DNA from: Sphingomonas sp. HF-S4
GTDB taxonomy: Bacteria > Pseudomonadota > Alphaproteobacteria > Sphingomonadales > Sphingomonadaceae
Direction: 5' to 3'
DNA: 64,000 nt
Assembly (NCBI RefSeq): GCF_032911445.1
Contig: NZ_JAWJEJ010000001.1
Span: 2,232,001 to 2,296,000 of the forward strand
In this document: positions 35,474-45,353 of the stretch, one piece after another
How positions within the stretch are numbered: position 1 is the first letter of the stretch
How the letters are laid out: every line of letters starts with the position of its first letter
Position numbers and translations under genes: made by a program
The notes under the pieces: generated by a model
Database searches by the model: none
What the model was told of the DNA's origin: nothing
Seen by the model: the letters and a program-made list of their open reading frames with translations, nothing else

Positions 35474-36006
35474 TGGCGCTGCTCCGCTTCAACAAGCCCT
35501 ATGGCGTGCTCTGCCAGTTCACCGATGAAGGCTCGGGGCGCGCGACGCTGGCGGACTATATCGATATGCCCGGCGTCTATCCGGCCGGCCGGCTCGATCT
35601 CGACAGCGAAGGGCTGTTGCTGCTCACCGACGACGGCCGGCTCCAGGCGCGGATCGCCGATCCCAAGTTCAAGATGGCCAAGACCTATCTTGTCCAGGTC
35701 GAGGGCGAGGTCGCCGAGGATGCGCTCGCGTCGCTGCGCCAGGGCGTCCGGCTCAAGGACGGCCTGACCCGCCCCGCCGAAGCCGAGCGGATCGATCCGC
35801 CCGCGCTGTGGCCGCGCGATCCGCCGGTGCGCTATCGGAAAACCGTCCCCGATTGCTGGCTGCGCCTGACGATCCGCGAAGGCCGCAACCGCCAGGTCCG
35901 CCGGATGACCGCCGCAATCGGCCACCCCACCCTCCGCCTCGTCCGCTGGCGCATCGGCGACTGGTCGCTCGACGACGTGCCGCCGGGGGAATGGCGGGCG
36001 GAGTAG
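35473..36006 (+). CDS. rluE: RluE/RsuA-family rRNA pseudouridine synthase
   Basis: This enzyme isomerises a uridine in rRNA (RluE acts on 23S U2457 in E. coli). The 177-aa protein is the short form without an S4 domain, like RluE. The catalytic Asp is in PAGRLDLDSEGLLLLTDDG (about residues 37-55). KMAKTYLVQVEG and EGRNRQVRRMTAAIGHPTLRLVR complete the family pattern. It is coupled to the upstream gene. The RluE subgroup is likely from length, but related members cannot be excluded. Confidence 0.9.
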   Translation: MALLRFNKPYGVLCQFTDEGSGRATLADYIDMPGVYPAGRLDLDSEGLLLLTDDGRLQARIADPKFKMAKTYLVQVEGEVAEDALASLRQGVRLKDGLTRPAEAERIDPPALWPRDPPVRYRKTVPDCWLRLTIREGRNRQVRRMTAAIGHPTLRLVRWRIGDWSLDDVPPGEWRAE

Positions 36007-36014
36007 CACTTCTT

Positions 36015-36172
36015 CCCTCTCCCCTTGAGGGGAGAGGGTTGCGCAGACTTAGTCTTTGCGCAGCAAAGGCTTAGTCGGAGCTGGGTGAGGGGTGAGCGAT
36101 TGCGCAGCAATCGCGCGGCGCTTTGCGCCGCTCTACCCCTCTCCAAGCTACGCCTTTCAAGAGGATGAAAGG
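36015..36172. repeat. Composite GC-rich palindromic repeat
   Basis: Starts with a perfect palindrome CCCTCTCCCC-TT-GAGGGGAGAGGG type hairpin (36015-36038). Two smaller hairpins follow (GCGATTGC/GCAATCGC near 36095-36113 and GCGGCGC/GCGCCGC near 36115-36131). It ends in a C/T-rich arm partly complementary to the first. Same style as the repeats at 919, 47851, 50317 and 53228. The rest of the gap to lepA (36173-36332) holds no gene. It has a 9-base inverted repeat (GTAGGATTT at 36181, AAATCCTAC at 36314) around an AT-richer stretch. Confidence 0.8.
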
Positions 36173-36332
36173 GTGGCAATGTAGGATTTCCCATGCCAGC
36201 CTTGTCCCGGCTCTTTGAACCGTAGAAATTCGCCCGCGCTCAACGCAACAATCGTACGCCCGCGCGCAACGAACGAAAACGATAAATGCGCAAAGTGCGA
36301 ATTTAAGCCGCGCAAATCCTACACGACTCGGG

Positions 36333-38126
<1,794 letters not shown>

Positions 38127-38231
38127 GATCGCGCGGCGTTAGCAGGGGCGGCGCGCGATGCGAAGGGGGTGCGAATACCCTGAGGAAGCACTTAACGCGA
38201 TCTTCACGCTGCAGCCGACAAGACGACTGCA

Positions 38232-38525
38232 ATGTCTCGTGCGATTCCCGCGTTTTCCCTCCACCTATCCTGCGCCGTCGCGGCGCTGGCCGCCGTTGCG
38301 CTGGCGCCGCCCGCACAGGGCAGGATGTTGCTGGTGCCGCTGGCCGGGCAGGACGCCGATTCGGTGGCGGTCTGGGCGACGCAGGCAGGCGCACGCATCG
38401 TCGGGCGCGGCCCCCTCGGTTCGCTCGCAGTCGATGGCCTCCGCGGCGATCTTCTCGGCCCGGCGCTACGCAACGCCACGCTGGTCGTCGCAGCCCCGCC
38501 CGCCGCGTGCGGGGGCCGGCGATGA
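38232..38525 (+). CDS. Small secreted protein upstream of the chemoreceptor (97 aa)
   Basis: An N-terminal signal peptide (cleavage probably after PPAQG or near residue 30) precedes about 65 residues with [21 protein letters not shown] and a Cys near the C-terminus. No family recognised. The stop overlaps the next ATG (ATGA, 38522-38525), so it is coupled to the membrane chemoreceptor. A periplasmic partner role is possible but unproven. Confidence 0.7.
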   Translation: MSRAIPAFSLHLSCAVAALAAVALAPPAQGRMLLVPLAGQDADSVAVWATQAGARIVGRGPLGSLAVDGLRGDLLGPALRNATLVVAAPPAACGGRR

Positions 38526-40054
38526 CTCAAGAAGCGATCTTCGCCCGGTTCCGTGCCGGCGGCGCGCGCACGCTGCTCGCGCTGCTATGGCTCAACTGGC
38601 TGACGCTGGCGCCGGTCGCATTATTGCTCGGCAGCGAAAATCTGGTCGCGACGCTGATCGCCGGATTCGCGGTGCTCGTCCTCCCGACCATCAACTTCCG
38701 TCGCGGCAGCCACGATGCCGCTGCGCGCTGCGCGCTGGGAATCGCCGCTTCCGTCTTCCCGGCATTGTTCGTCGCGCTCGCGGCAGGCCGTCCGTGGCAG
38801 ATGGACCTGCACATGTATTTCTTCGTCAGCATGTCGATGCTGCTGCTGCTGTGCGACTGGCGGCCGATCGTCGCCTTTGCCGCGCTTACCGCGCTGCATC
38901 ACCTCGCTTTCTCGTGGCTGCTGCCCGAATGGGTGTTCCCCGGCTCGGGTTCGCTCGGCCGCGTGGCGCTCCACGGCGGCTTGGTCGTCGGCGAGGCGGC
39001 GATCCTGATCTTCACCACCGATCGCATCCGTCGCCTGATCGTGCGCAGCCAGCGCGCCCGCGAGGCCGCCGACACCGCCCGCCGCGAAGCCGACGCGCTG
39101 CAGGAGGAAGCCCAGAACGCGTTGCAGGAACTGCGCGCGGCGCAGGCACTCAGCCAGCAGCGGCTGGTCGAGCGCCAGGCGGCCGAACGCGCGCTCGCCG
39201 ACTCGCTCGACGGACGCCGCGCCGCGATCTCGGCGGATATCGAGGACCGCGTCCGAGCCCTGGCGGCCGAACTGCGCGCCGCCGCCGCGACGCTCGCGGG
39301 GCAGGAAAATGCGCTCGACGGCATCGCCCGCCGGCTGTCGGACGAATATGCCCATCTCCGCATCGCTAGCGACAAATCACTGTCCCACGCGTCGCTCGTC
39401 TCGGCCGGGGCGTCGCAGCTCAGCCAGGCGGCCCACGCCGCCGGCGACAATGCCGAGCGCGCCAACGCGCTGGTCAACGAGACCAGCGAGACCGTCGAGG
39501 CGCTCGAACCGCAGATGATCGAGCTCACCCGCCAGATCGACGGGGCGCGCAGCATCCTGGATCTCGTCTCGGAGATCGCGGCGCAGAGCAACCTGCTTGC
39601 GCTCAATGCGACGATCGAAGCGGCGCGCAGCGGCGAGGCCGGGCGCGGCTTCGGCGTGGTGGCACAGGAGATGAAGCAGATGGCCAAGCGGACCAGCGCC
39701 GCGACCAGCCAGATCGCCGAAAAGCTCGACCTGATCGGCGTCGCGGCCCGCAGCTTCGGCGACATCGTCTCGGGCACCACATCGCGGATGGGCGCAGCCA
39801 GCGGCTCGGCCCGCGCGGTCTCGGCCGCAGTCGACGAGCAGCGCCGCGCCATCCATGCGATCTCGCAAGCGATAGACGCCGTGATGGAGGACGTGTCCGA
39901 CACCGACGCGCGCAGCCGCATCATCGGCGACGCAGTCGACCAGAACCGCGACCTCGCCGCGCACGCCTCGCAGCTCGGCCGCCTGCTCGACGACCGCGCC
40001 AGGGCACTCGGCGAGAATATGGAGCGGCTGCTCGCCGACCTGCGCGCGGCCTAG
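38522..40054 (+). CDS. Methyl-accepting chemotaxis-type receptor with polytopic membrane sensor (510 aa)
   Basis: The first 170 residues contain about six membrane helices with almost no periplasmic loops, so this is a membrane-embedded sensor rather than a classic periplasmic one. A long coiled coil (about 175-300) follows. The MCP signalling tip is near residues 350-385, with [21 protein letters not shown] and [19 protein letters not shown]. No HAMP domain is evident. There are no che genes nearby, so it may feed a remote chemotaxis or chemotaxis-like pathway. Coupled to the small secreted protein gene upstream. Confidence 0.88.
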   Translation: MTQEAIFARFRAGGARTLLALLWLNWLTLAPVALLLGSENLVATLIAGFAVLVLPTINFRRGSHDAAARCALGIAASVFPALFVALAAGRPWQMDLHMYFFVSMSMLLLLCDWRPIVAFAALTALHHLAFSWLLPEWVFPGSGSLGRVALHGGLVVGEAAILIFTTDRIRRLIVRSQRAREAADTARREADALQEEAQNALQELRAAQALSQQRLVERQAAERALADSLDGRRAAISADIEDRVRALAAELRAAAATLAGQENALDGIARRLSDEYAHLRIASDKSLSHASLVSAGASQLSQAAHAAGDNAERANALVNETSETVEALEPQMIELTRQIDGARSILDLVSEIAAQSNLLALNATIEAARSGEAGRGFGVVAQEMKQMAKRTSAATSQIAEKLDLIGVAARSFGDIVSGTTSRMGAASGSARAVSAAVDEQRRAIHAISQAIDAVMEDVSDTDARSRIIGDAVDQNRDLAAHASQLGRLLDDRARALGENMERLLADLRAA

Positions 40055-40064
40055 AATTCCCGCA

Positions 40065-40586
40065 TCAGGCCTCGCGGGCCGCCTCGATCGCGGCCACCGC
40101 CGCCGAGAACCGCGCCTCGCCCTGCCCCGAGATCAGCGACCAGCGCACGCCCCGGCGCTCGAGCTCGGCCTTGGACAAGTCGAAGAAGCGCTGACGTAGC
40201 TGCGGGGTGCCGAAGATGCGCGTGCCGTCGGCAATCCAGGGCAAGTCGATGTCGAACAGCAGGTAGAAATCGGCGGTCCCTTGCCACGCGTCGAACCACG
40301 GATCGCGCTTGCCGAACAGCATGTCGGCCCACACCGCGGTCATCAGCGGATCGGTGTCGAGGATCAGCGGATCGGCGCCCTGATCTAGCATCATCTGCGT
40401 GCCGGCGTCGTGGGTCTGCGCGATCTCGACCAGGTCGCGCATTGTGAACATGATGCCGTGGTTCTCGGCAAAGTCGCGGCCATATTCGTCGAGCACCTCA
40501 CCGCCGAAATGGTCGGCGAGGCGCTTGGCGATCGTCGTCTTGCCCACGCTTTCGGGGCCATGCAGGCAGATGGTACGCGGATTCAT
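40065..40586 (-). CDS. NadR-like AAA ATPase / nicotinamide riboside kinase domain
   Basis: The 173-aa protein has a P-loop CLHGPESVGKTTIAKRLA (about 7-24), an EYGRDFAE segment and DLPWIADGTR. This matches the kinase domain of NadR, which phosphorylates nicotinamide riboside to NMN. There is no adenylyltransferase or DNA-binding domain. It overlaps pnuC (ATGA, 40583-40586), which imports the same substrate, and that pairing supports the assignment strongly. The GTG/ATG choice is not in doubt: ATG at 40586 begins MNPRTICLHG. Confidence 0.88.
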   Translation of the reverse strand: MNPRTICLHGPESVGKTTIAKRLADHFGGEVLDEYGRDFAENHGIMFTMRDLVEIAQTHDAGTQMMLDQGADPLILDTDPLMTAVWADMLFGKRDPWFDAWQGTADFYLLFDIDLPWIADGTRIFGTPQLRQRFFDLSKAELERRGVRWSLISGQGEARFSAAVAAIEAAREA

Positions 40587-41137
40587 GCTTTGACTTTGTT
40601 CCAGTGGATCAGGCCCCAGACCGACAGGGCAAGGAAGACGAGATAGAGCGCGGCGGTGAGCCAGAGCCCCTTTAGGGCGAACAGCGGCACCGCCGCCAGA
40701 TCGACCGCGATCCACAGCACCCAGCTCTCCCAGCGGCGACGCGACTGGAGGATCTGCGCGGCGACGCTCATCACGGCGATGCTGCCGTCCCACCAGGGAT
40801 AATGCGCGTCGGTATAGCGGTGCATCAGTGCGCCCCAGCCGGCCGCGACGATCGCGCAGCCCGCCAGCCAGGCGATGCGGGCGTTGCCGCTCAGCTGTTC
40901 GACGCGAACCTCGCCCATCTCGGCGCGCGAGCGATGCCAGTTCCACCAGCCATAGAGGTTCACGACGAGGAAAAAGAGCTGGAGCAGCGCGTCGCTGTAG
41001 AGCTTCTCGCGAAAGAATATCCACGCATAGAGTGAGACCATCGCCAGCGCGAACGGGTAGTTCCACATGCTCCGCCGGACCACCAGCGTCACGTTGATCA
41101 GCCCGAACAGGGTGGCGGCGGCTTCGATCGGGCTCAC
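40583..41137 (-). CDS. pnuC: Nicotinamide riboside transporter PnuC
   Basis: PnuC is a facilitator for nicotinamide riboside. The 184-aa protein has about seven membrane helices, with the conserved LVVNLYGWWNWHRS region (the WxxW-type substrate site) near residue 70 and a C-terminal LKGLWLTAALYLVFLALSVWGLIHW. The proposed start is a GTG at 41137 (MSPIEAAATLFGLIN), which gives normal length. Upstream in-frame sequence is Cys/Arg-rich and unlike protein. Coupled to the NadR-like kinase. Confidence 0.92.
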   Translation of the reverse strand: MSPIEAAATLFGLINVTLVVRRSMWNYPFALAMVSLYAWIFFREKLYSDALLQLFFLVVNLYGWWNWHRSRAEMGEVRVEQLSGNARIAWLAGCAIVAAGWGALMHRYTDAHYPWWDGSIAVMSVAAQILQSRRRWESWVLWIAVDLAAVPLFALKGLWLTAALYLVFLALSVWGLIHWNKVKA

Positions 41138-41229
41138 CGGCGACGCGTAGCAGCAACATTGCGCAACGGTCGAGTGGGTTGCCCTGCGGAATTGTCGCGC
41201 TAACCTGTCCCAAAATGCGAGAGGACAAT

Positions 41230-42531
41230 ATGCGTCACATCGCGGTGATCGGCTCCGGGCCGGCCGGCTATTACACTGCCGAGGCATGCCAGAAGATCTT
41301 CGGAGACGAGGTGCGGGTCGATATCATCGACCGGTTACCGGTTCCCTTCGGGCTGATCCGCACCGGCGTCGCCCCCGATCACCAGTCGATCAAGGGCGTC
41401 TCGCGCCGCTACGAAGCGACCGCGCTGACCGACAATGTCCGCTTCGTCGGCCATGTCACGATCGGCAAGGACGTTTCGATCGACGAGTTGCGCGACCTCT
41501 ACGACGCCGTCGTCCTCGCCACCGGCGCACCGCACGACCGCCCGCTCGACCTGCCCGGCGCGACGCTGCCCGGCGTGGTCGGATCGGCAGCATTCGTCGG
41601 CTGGTATAACGGCCATCCCGACTATGCCGGGCTCGCGCCGCCGCTCGATGGCCCCGGAGCCGTGGTGATCGGCCACGGCAACGTCGCGCTCGACGTGGCG
41701 CGTGTCCTCGCCAAGACCGGAGACGAATTCGCCGGCTCCGACATCGTCAGCCATGCGCTGGCGGCACTCGAAGCGGCGCATCTCGACACCATCACCCTGC
41801 TCGGCCGACGCGGCCCGCACCAGATCGCGATGACTCCCAAGGAGCTCGGCGAGCTGGCCGATCTCGCGCGCGGACGGCCCGTGGTCGATCCAAGCGACCT
41901 GCCGCCGCCCGAAGACGACACTGCGCTCGATCCCGGCCAGCGCAAGTCGGTCAACCATTTGCGCAAATTTGCGGCGATGGAGGACGGTGGCAATCCGATC
42001 CGCATCATCTTCGATTTCTTCGCGATGCCCGTGGCGATCGAAGGCGATGGCAAGGTCGAGCGCGTCGTGGTCGAGCGCACCCGGCTCGACGCTACCGGCC
42101 ACGCCAGCGGCACGGGCGAGCGCTACGCGATCCCTGCCAGCCTGGTGGTGAGCTGCATCGGCTATCGCACCCCGCCGATCGAGGGCGTGCCCTATGACGA
42201 GAATTCGGGCCGCTTCGCCAATGAGGACGGCCGGGTGTTGCCAGGGCTCTATGCCGTCGGCTGGGCGCGGCGCGGGCCGACGGGGACGATCGGCACCAAC
42301 CGGCCGGACGGGTTCGCAATCGCCGAGAAGATCGCCGCGGACCTGGGCGAAGGCTCGGGCAAGGCGGGGCGTCCCGCGCTCGATGCGCTGCTCGCCGAGC
42401 GGGGCGTGGACGTCGTCACTTTCCGCGACTGGCAGAAGATCGACACCGCCGAGATCGCCGCCGCGCGCGATGGATCGCCGCGCGAGAAATTCACTCGGGT
42501 CGAGGCGATGCTCGACGCCACCAAGCGCTGA
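41230..42531 (+). CDS. Ferredoxin/adrenodoxin-NADP+ reductase (FprA type)
   Basis: This is an FAD enzyme that moves electrons between NADP(H) and ferredoxin. The 433-aa protein is the adrenodoxin reductase-like class: IAVIGSGPAGYYTAEAC (about 4-20), RTGVAPDHQSIKGV near residue 55, the NADP loop VIGHGNVALDVARVL near residue 150, LLGRRGPHQ and the C-terminal WARRGPTGTIGTNRPDG. The ATG at 41230 has a GAGAGGA ribosome site 5-12 bases upstream. An ATG at 41215 is less well placed. Confidence 0.94.
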   Translation: MRHIAVIGSGPAGYYTAEACQKIFGDEVRVDIIDRLPVPFGLIRTGVAPDHQSIKGVSRRYEATALTDNVRFVGHVTIGKDVSIDELRDLYDAVVLATGAPHDRPLDLPGATLPGVVGSAAFVGWYNGHPDYAGLAPPLDGPGAVVIGHGNVALDVARVLAKTGDEFAGSDIVSHALAALEAAHLDTITLLGRRGPHQIAMTPKELGELADLARGRPVVDPSDLPPPEDDTALDPGQRKSVNHLRKFAAMEDGGNPIRIIFDFFAMPVAIEGDGKVERVVVERTRLDATGHASGTGERYAIPASLVVSCIGYRTPPIEGVPYDENSGRFANEDGRVLPGLYAVGWARRGPTGTIGTNRPDGFAIAEKIAADLGEGSGKAGRPALDALLAERGVDVVTFRDWQKIDTAEIAAARDGSPREKFTRVEAMLDATKR

Positions 42532-42591
42532 ACCGTCGGGGAAAGTCGTCGACCTTGCCGGATGGACTTCGGCGCTGGGACGATGCTGCAA

Positions 42592-42668
42592 TGGTCGGGG
42601 CGATAGGATTCGAACCTACGACCCCTGGACCCCGAGACCAGTGCGCTACCAGACTGCGCCACGCCCCG
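42592..42668 (-). tRNA. tRNA-Pro (anticodon CGG)
   Basis: The 77-base minus-strand gene folds as a full cloverleaf. The acceptor stem is CGGGGCG/CGCCCCG, the D stem GCGC/GCGC, and the T arm GTAGG-TTCGAAT-CCTAT with the invariant TTCGA. The anticodon loop CTCGGGG has CGG at positions 34-36. The 3' CCA is encoded. The last anticodon-stem pair is a T-T mismatch. It reads proline CCG codons, common in this GC-rich genome. Confidence 0.96.
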
Positions 42669-42686
42669 ACACATTGCAGGGGGAGG

Positions 42687-42715
42687 CGCCTACTGCGTGG
42701 ACGCACCGCTATCAA
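42687..42715 (-). promoter_or_regulatory. Possible promoter of tRNA-Pro
   Basis: On the minus strand, TTGATA (42715-42710) and TAGGCG (42692-42687) are separated by 17 bases. The predicted start is a few bases before the tRNA. The -10 match is weak. Confidence 0.35.
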
Positions 42716-42781
42716 GCCAAAAAATCGCGAAGATGCCGCTTTATTCTCGGGGAAAAGGACTTGGGTTGCTGATGAAGCGAA

Positions 42782-42809
42782 GCGGGCGAGAGGTTGCCCC
42801 CTCGCCCGC
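42782..42809 (-). terminator. Possible terminator of the ABC exporter operon
   Basis: A perfect 9-base stem GCGGGCGAG/CTCGCCCGC with a 10-base loop lies 27 bases beyond the minus-strand permease stop at 42836. The sequence after it on the minus strand is TTCGCTTCATC, only moderately T-rich. Confidence 0.5.
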
Positions 42810-42835
42810 CCGGTCCCCATCCTGAACTGACGCGC

Positions 42836-45343
42836 CTACTCGTAGCGCAGGGCATGGACCGGATTGGTGCGCGCAACGCGGAAGGCATGCGCGGAGATCG
42901 TGGCGATCGCTATCACCAGCGCCAGCCCACCGGCGAGCAGGAACGGCGTCGGCCCAAGGGCGATGCGCGCATCATATTGGTTGAGCCAGTCGCGCATCGC
43001 CCACCAGGCGACTGGCCAGGCGATCAGGTTGGCAATGACCACAGGCCGCGTGAACTGCCAGACCAGCAGCCGCACGATATCCCAGGTCCGCGCGCCCAGC
43101 ACCTTGCGGATGCCGATCTCGCGGGTGCGGCGCTCGGCCGTGAATGCGGCGAGCCCGAACAGTCCCAGGCAGCCGATCACCACCGCGAGCAGCGCGAACA
43201 CGCCGAAGATCTGCGCGCGGGCGTCGATCCGCTTGTACGTCCGCGCCATGATCGCGTCGGCCTCCTCGGCATCGAACGGCAGCTCGGATCCGAACTTGCG
43301 CCACACACCTTCGAGTGCCGTCATCGTCGTAGCGGGATTTCCCTTGTAGCGGACCTCCATCCAAAAGACGCTGTTCGTGTCGTGGAGGAACATGATCGGC
43401 TCGATTGGGGTGCGCACGGTGCGGAAGCGCGAATCCGCGACGACGCCGATGATCGTCAGCGTCATTGCCCCTCCATATTCGTCCTTGATTCCGAACTGGA
43501 AGGTCTTGCCGATTGCCTCCTGCGGGCTGGCGAAGCCCAGGCGCTTCACGCCGGCTTCGTTGATGACGACATTGCCGCCACGTACGGCAAGCGCGCGCTC
43601 GGCCGCCGGATCCTCCGGCACGGGGGTGGTCATGTCGTCGGCGGGCCGATTGCGGTCGTACACGCGCCCCGCGACGGTGCGGATACCCATCGTCGGGAAA
43701 TAGCCCGCATCGATGCCATAGATGCCGATGCTGATCGGCTCCTCATGACCCGGCACGATGACGGTGGTATTGGACGTATTGCCGGTGTTGACGCCGATGC
43801 CGGTGCGACCGACACTCTGGACTCCGGGCAATGCCTGGACCTCGCGGATCAGCGCGTCCTCGCGGCCGCGCAACGGCTTCGAACCGACCCCATAGAGCTG
43901 GATCAGCCCCTCCCGATTATAGCCGGGATCGAGCGAGCGAGCGTACATCGACTGGGCGAAGACGACCGCGGTGCACGCCATCAGCCCGATCGACACTGCG
44001 AACTGGACCACGACCAGCCCGCTGCGCAGGCGGCCCGATCCTTCGGCCTCCGACGCGGACTTGTTGGCCTTGAGCACCTGCGAGGGTTGGAAGCGCGACA
44101 GATAGAAGGCCGGATACGCACCGCCTGCCGCGCCGACCAGCGCGACCAGCAGAATCACCGGCAGCAGCACGCCGTCGGCCCCGAAATACCGGATTCGCAG
44201 ATCGGCATCGAGGAAAGTGGCGAACCAGGGCAGCACGAGCTCCGCCACGGCGAGCGCGACGACCATCGACAGCGCTGCGAGCAGGATCGATTCAGCGAGG
44301 AACTGGCCGATCAGTTGCCCGCGCGTGGCGCCCAGCACCTTCCGAAGCGCCACCTCGCGGGCGCGCTGGCTCGCGCGCGCGGTCGCCAGATTGGTGAAGT
44401 TCATGCACGCCATTACCAGGATCAGCACCGCGATCACTGCGAAGGTGGTTATCGAACTCGCTTCGTTCCCCGCGGTCATCGCCGATCCCTGGGCGTGGCC
44501 GAGATGGACGTCGCGGACATTGACCAGGGCATAGTCGCGATCGTCGCCAATGTTCGAGCGGCGGCCATTGTCGACTTCGTAGGGAATGTTGGCCTTCTCC
44601 CAGGCCAACATCTGCCGGTTGAGGTCGGCGACGTCGACGCCGGGCCGCAGCTTCACATAGACCCAGCCGCCGGTCCAACCCCATTCCGTGAGGAAGCGCG
44701 GGTTTCCTCCCTGTTCGTAGAGGCTGGGGAAGTCGGCGCGTAGCAGCAGGTTGAACGCCATGTGCGAGTTCTTGGGAATGTCCTTGAAGATCCCGGTGAT
44801 GCGATAGTCGGCCTTGACCCCCATCGTTTCGATCGTCAGCGGCTTACCCACGATGTCGGTGGTGCCGAACAGCCGCACCGCCTCGCTCTCGCTCAGCACC
44901 GCGCTGCCCGGTCGCACCAGCGCCTGGTGGTTGCCACGCGCCATCGGCAGCGGGACGGTATCGAAGAACGGGCTGTCGACCAGCCGCGCATCGTCTGGCG
45001 ATACCGCACGGCCGTCCTTGATGACCGTGATCGAGGTTCCACCGCCGAAATAGGTGGCGGACTCGATCTGCGGGAAATGCTTCAGGATCGCCGCCTTGGT
45101 GGCATAAGGGACCCCCTGGTTGTCGAAGCGATCCGCCGAGAACTTGCTCTTATAGTAGCTCTGGAACTGGAAGACCCGGTCGTTGGCGGGCAGCCAATCG
45201 TCATAGCTGCGCTCGTACCGGACATAGAGCAGGATCAACAGGCACGCGGCCAGGCCGATCGCGAGCCCGAAGATGTTGATGAAGGCATAGACCTTGTTCT
45301 TGGCCAGGGCCCGCAGGCCGACGGTCAGGTAATTGCGCCACAT
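42836..45343 (-). CDS. ABC exporter permease, MacB/FtsX type (835 aa)
   Basis: The N-terminal MWRNYLTVGLRALAKNKVYAFINIFGLAIGLAACLL, a periplasmic MacB-core domain, three helices, a second periplasmic domain and a last FtsX-type block ending RVARTNPVHALRYE make up a double-length permease. NLATARASQRAREVALRKVLGA and RRTREIGIRKVLGAR are the two coupling helices that meet the ATPase. The ATG at 45343 is chosen because it begins the conserved N-terminus. This subgroup often sits with an HlyD adaptor, ATPase and sigma54 regulator. It is a paralogue of the next gene and last in the operon. Confidence 0.92.
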   Translation of the reverse strand: MWRNYLTVGLRALAKNKVYAFINIFGLAIGLAACLLILLYVRYERSYDDWLPANDRVFQFQSYYKSKFSADRFDNQGVPYATKAAILKHFPQIESATYFGGGTSITVIKDGRAVSPDDARLVDSPFFDTVPLPMARGNHQALVRPGSAVLSESEAVRLFGTTDIVGKPLTIETMGVKADYRITGIFKDIPKNSHMAFNLLLRADFPSLYEQGGNPRFLTEWGWTGGWVYVKLRPGVDVADLNRQMLAWEKANIPYEVDNGRRSNIGDDRDYALVNVRDVHLGHAQGSAMTAGNEASSITTFAVIAVLILVMACMNFTNLATARASQRAREVALRKVLGATRGQLIGQFLAESILLAALSMVVALAVAELVLPWFATFLDADLRIRYFGADGVLLPVILLVALVGAAGGAYPAFYLSRFQPSQVLKANKSASEAEGSGRLRSGLVVVQFAVSIGLMACTAVVFAQSMYARSLDPGYNREGLIQLYGVGSKPLRGREDALIREVQALPGVQSVGRTGIGVNTGNTSNTTVIVPGHEEPISIGIYGIDAGYFPTMGIRTVAGRVYDRNRPADDMTTPVPEDPAAERALAVRGGNVVINEAGVKRLGFASPQEAIGKTFQFGIKDEYGGAMTLTIIGVVADSRFRTVRTPIEPIMFLHDTNSVFWMEVRYKGNPATTMTALEGVWRKFGSELPFDAEEADAIMARTYKRIDARAQIFGVFALLAVVIGCLGLFGLAAFTAERRTREIGIRKVLGARTWDIVRLLVWQFTRPVVIANLIAWPVAWWAMRDWLNQYDARIALGPTPFLLAGGLALVIAIATISAHAFRVARTNPVHALRYE

Positions 45344-45353
45344 ATGCAGGGTC

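Noticed and set aside
36015..36172. CRISPR array or insertion sequence
   Set aside because: The units are palindromes of different length without regular spacers, and there is no transposase or flanking target duplication.
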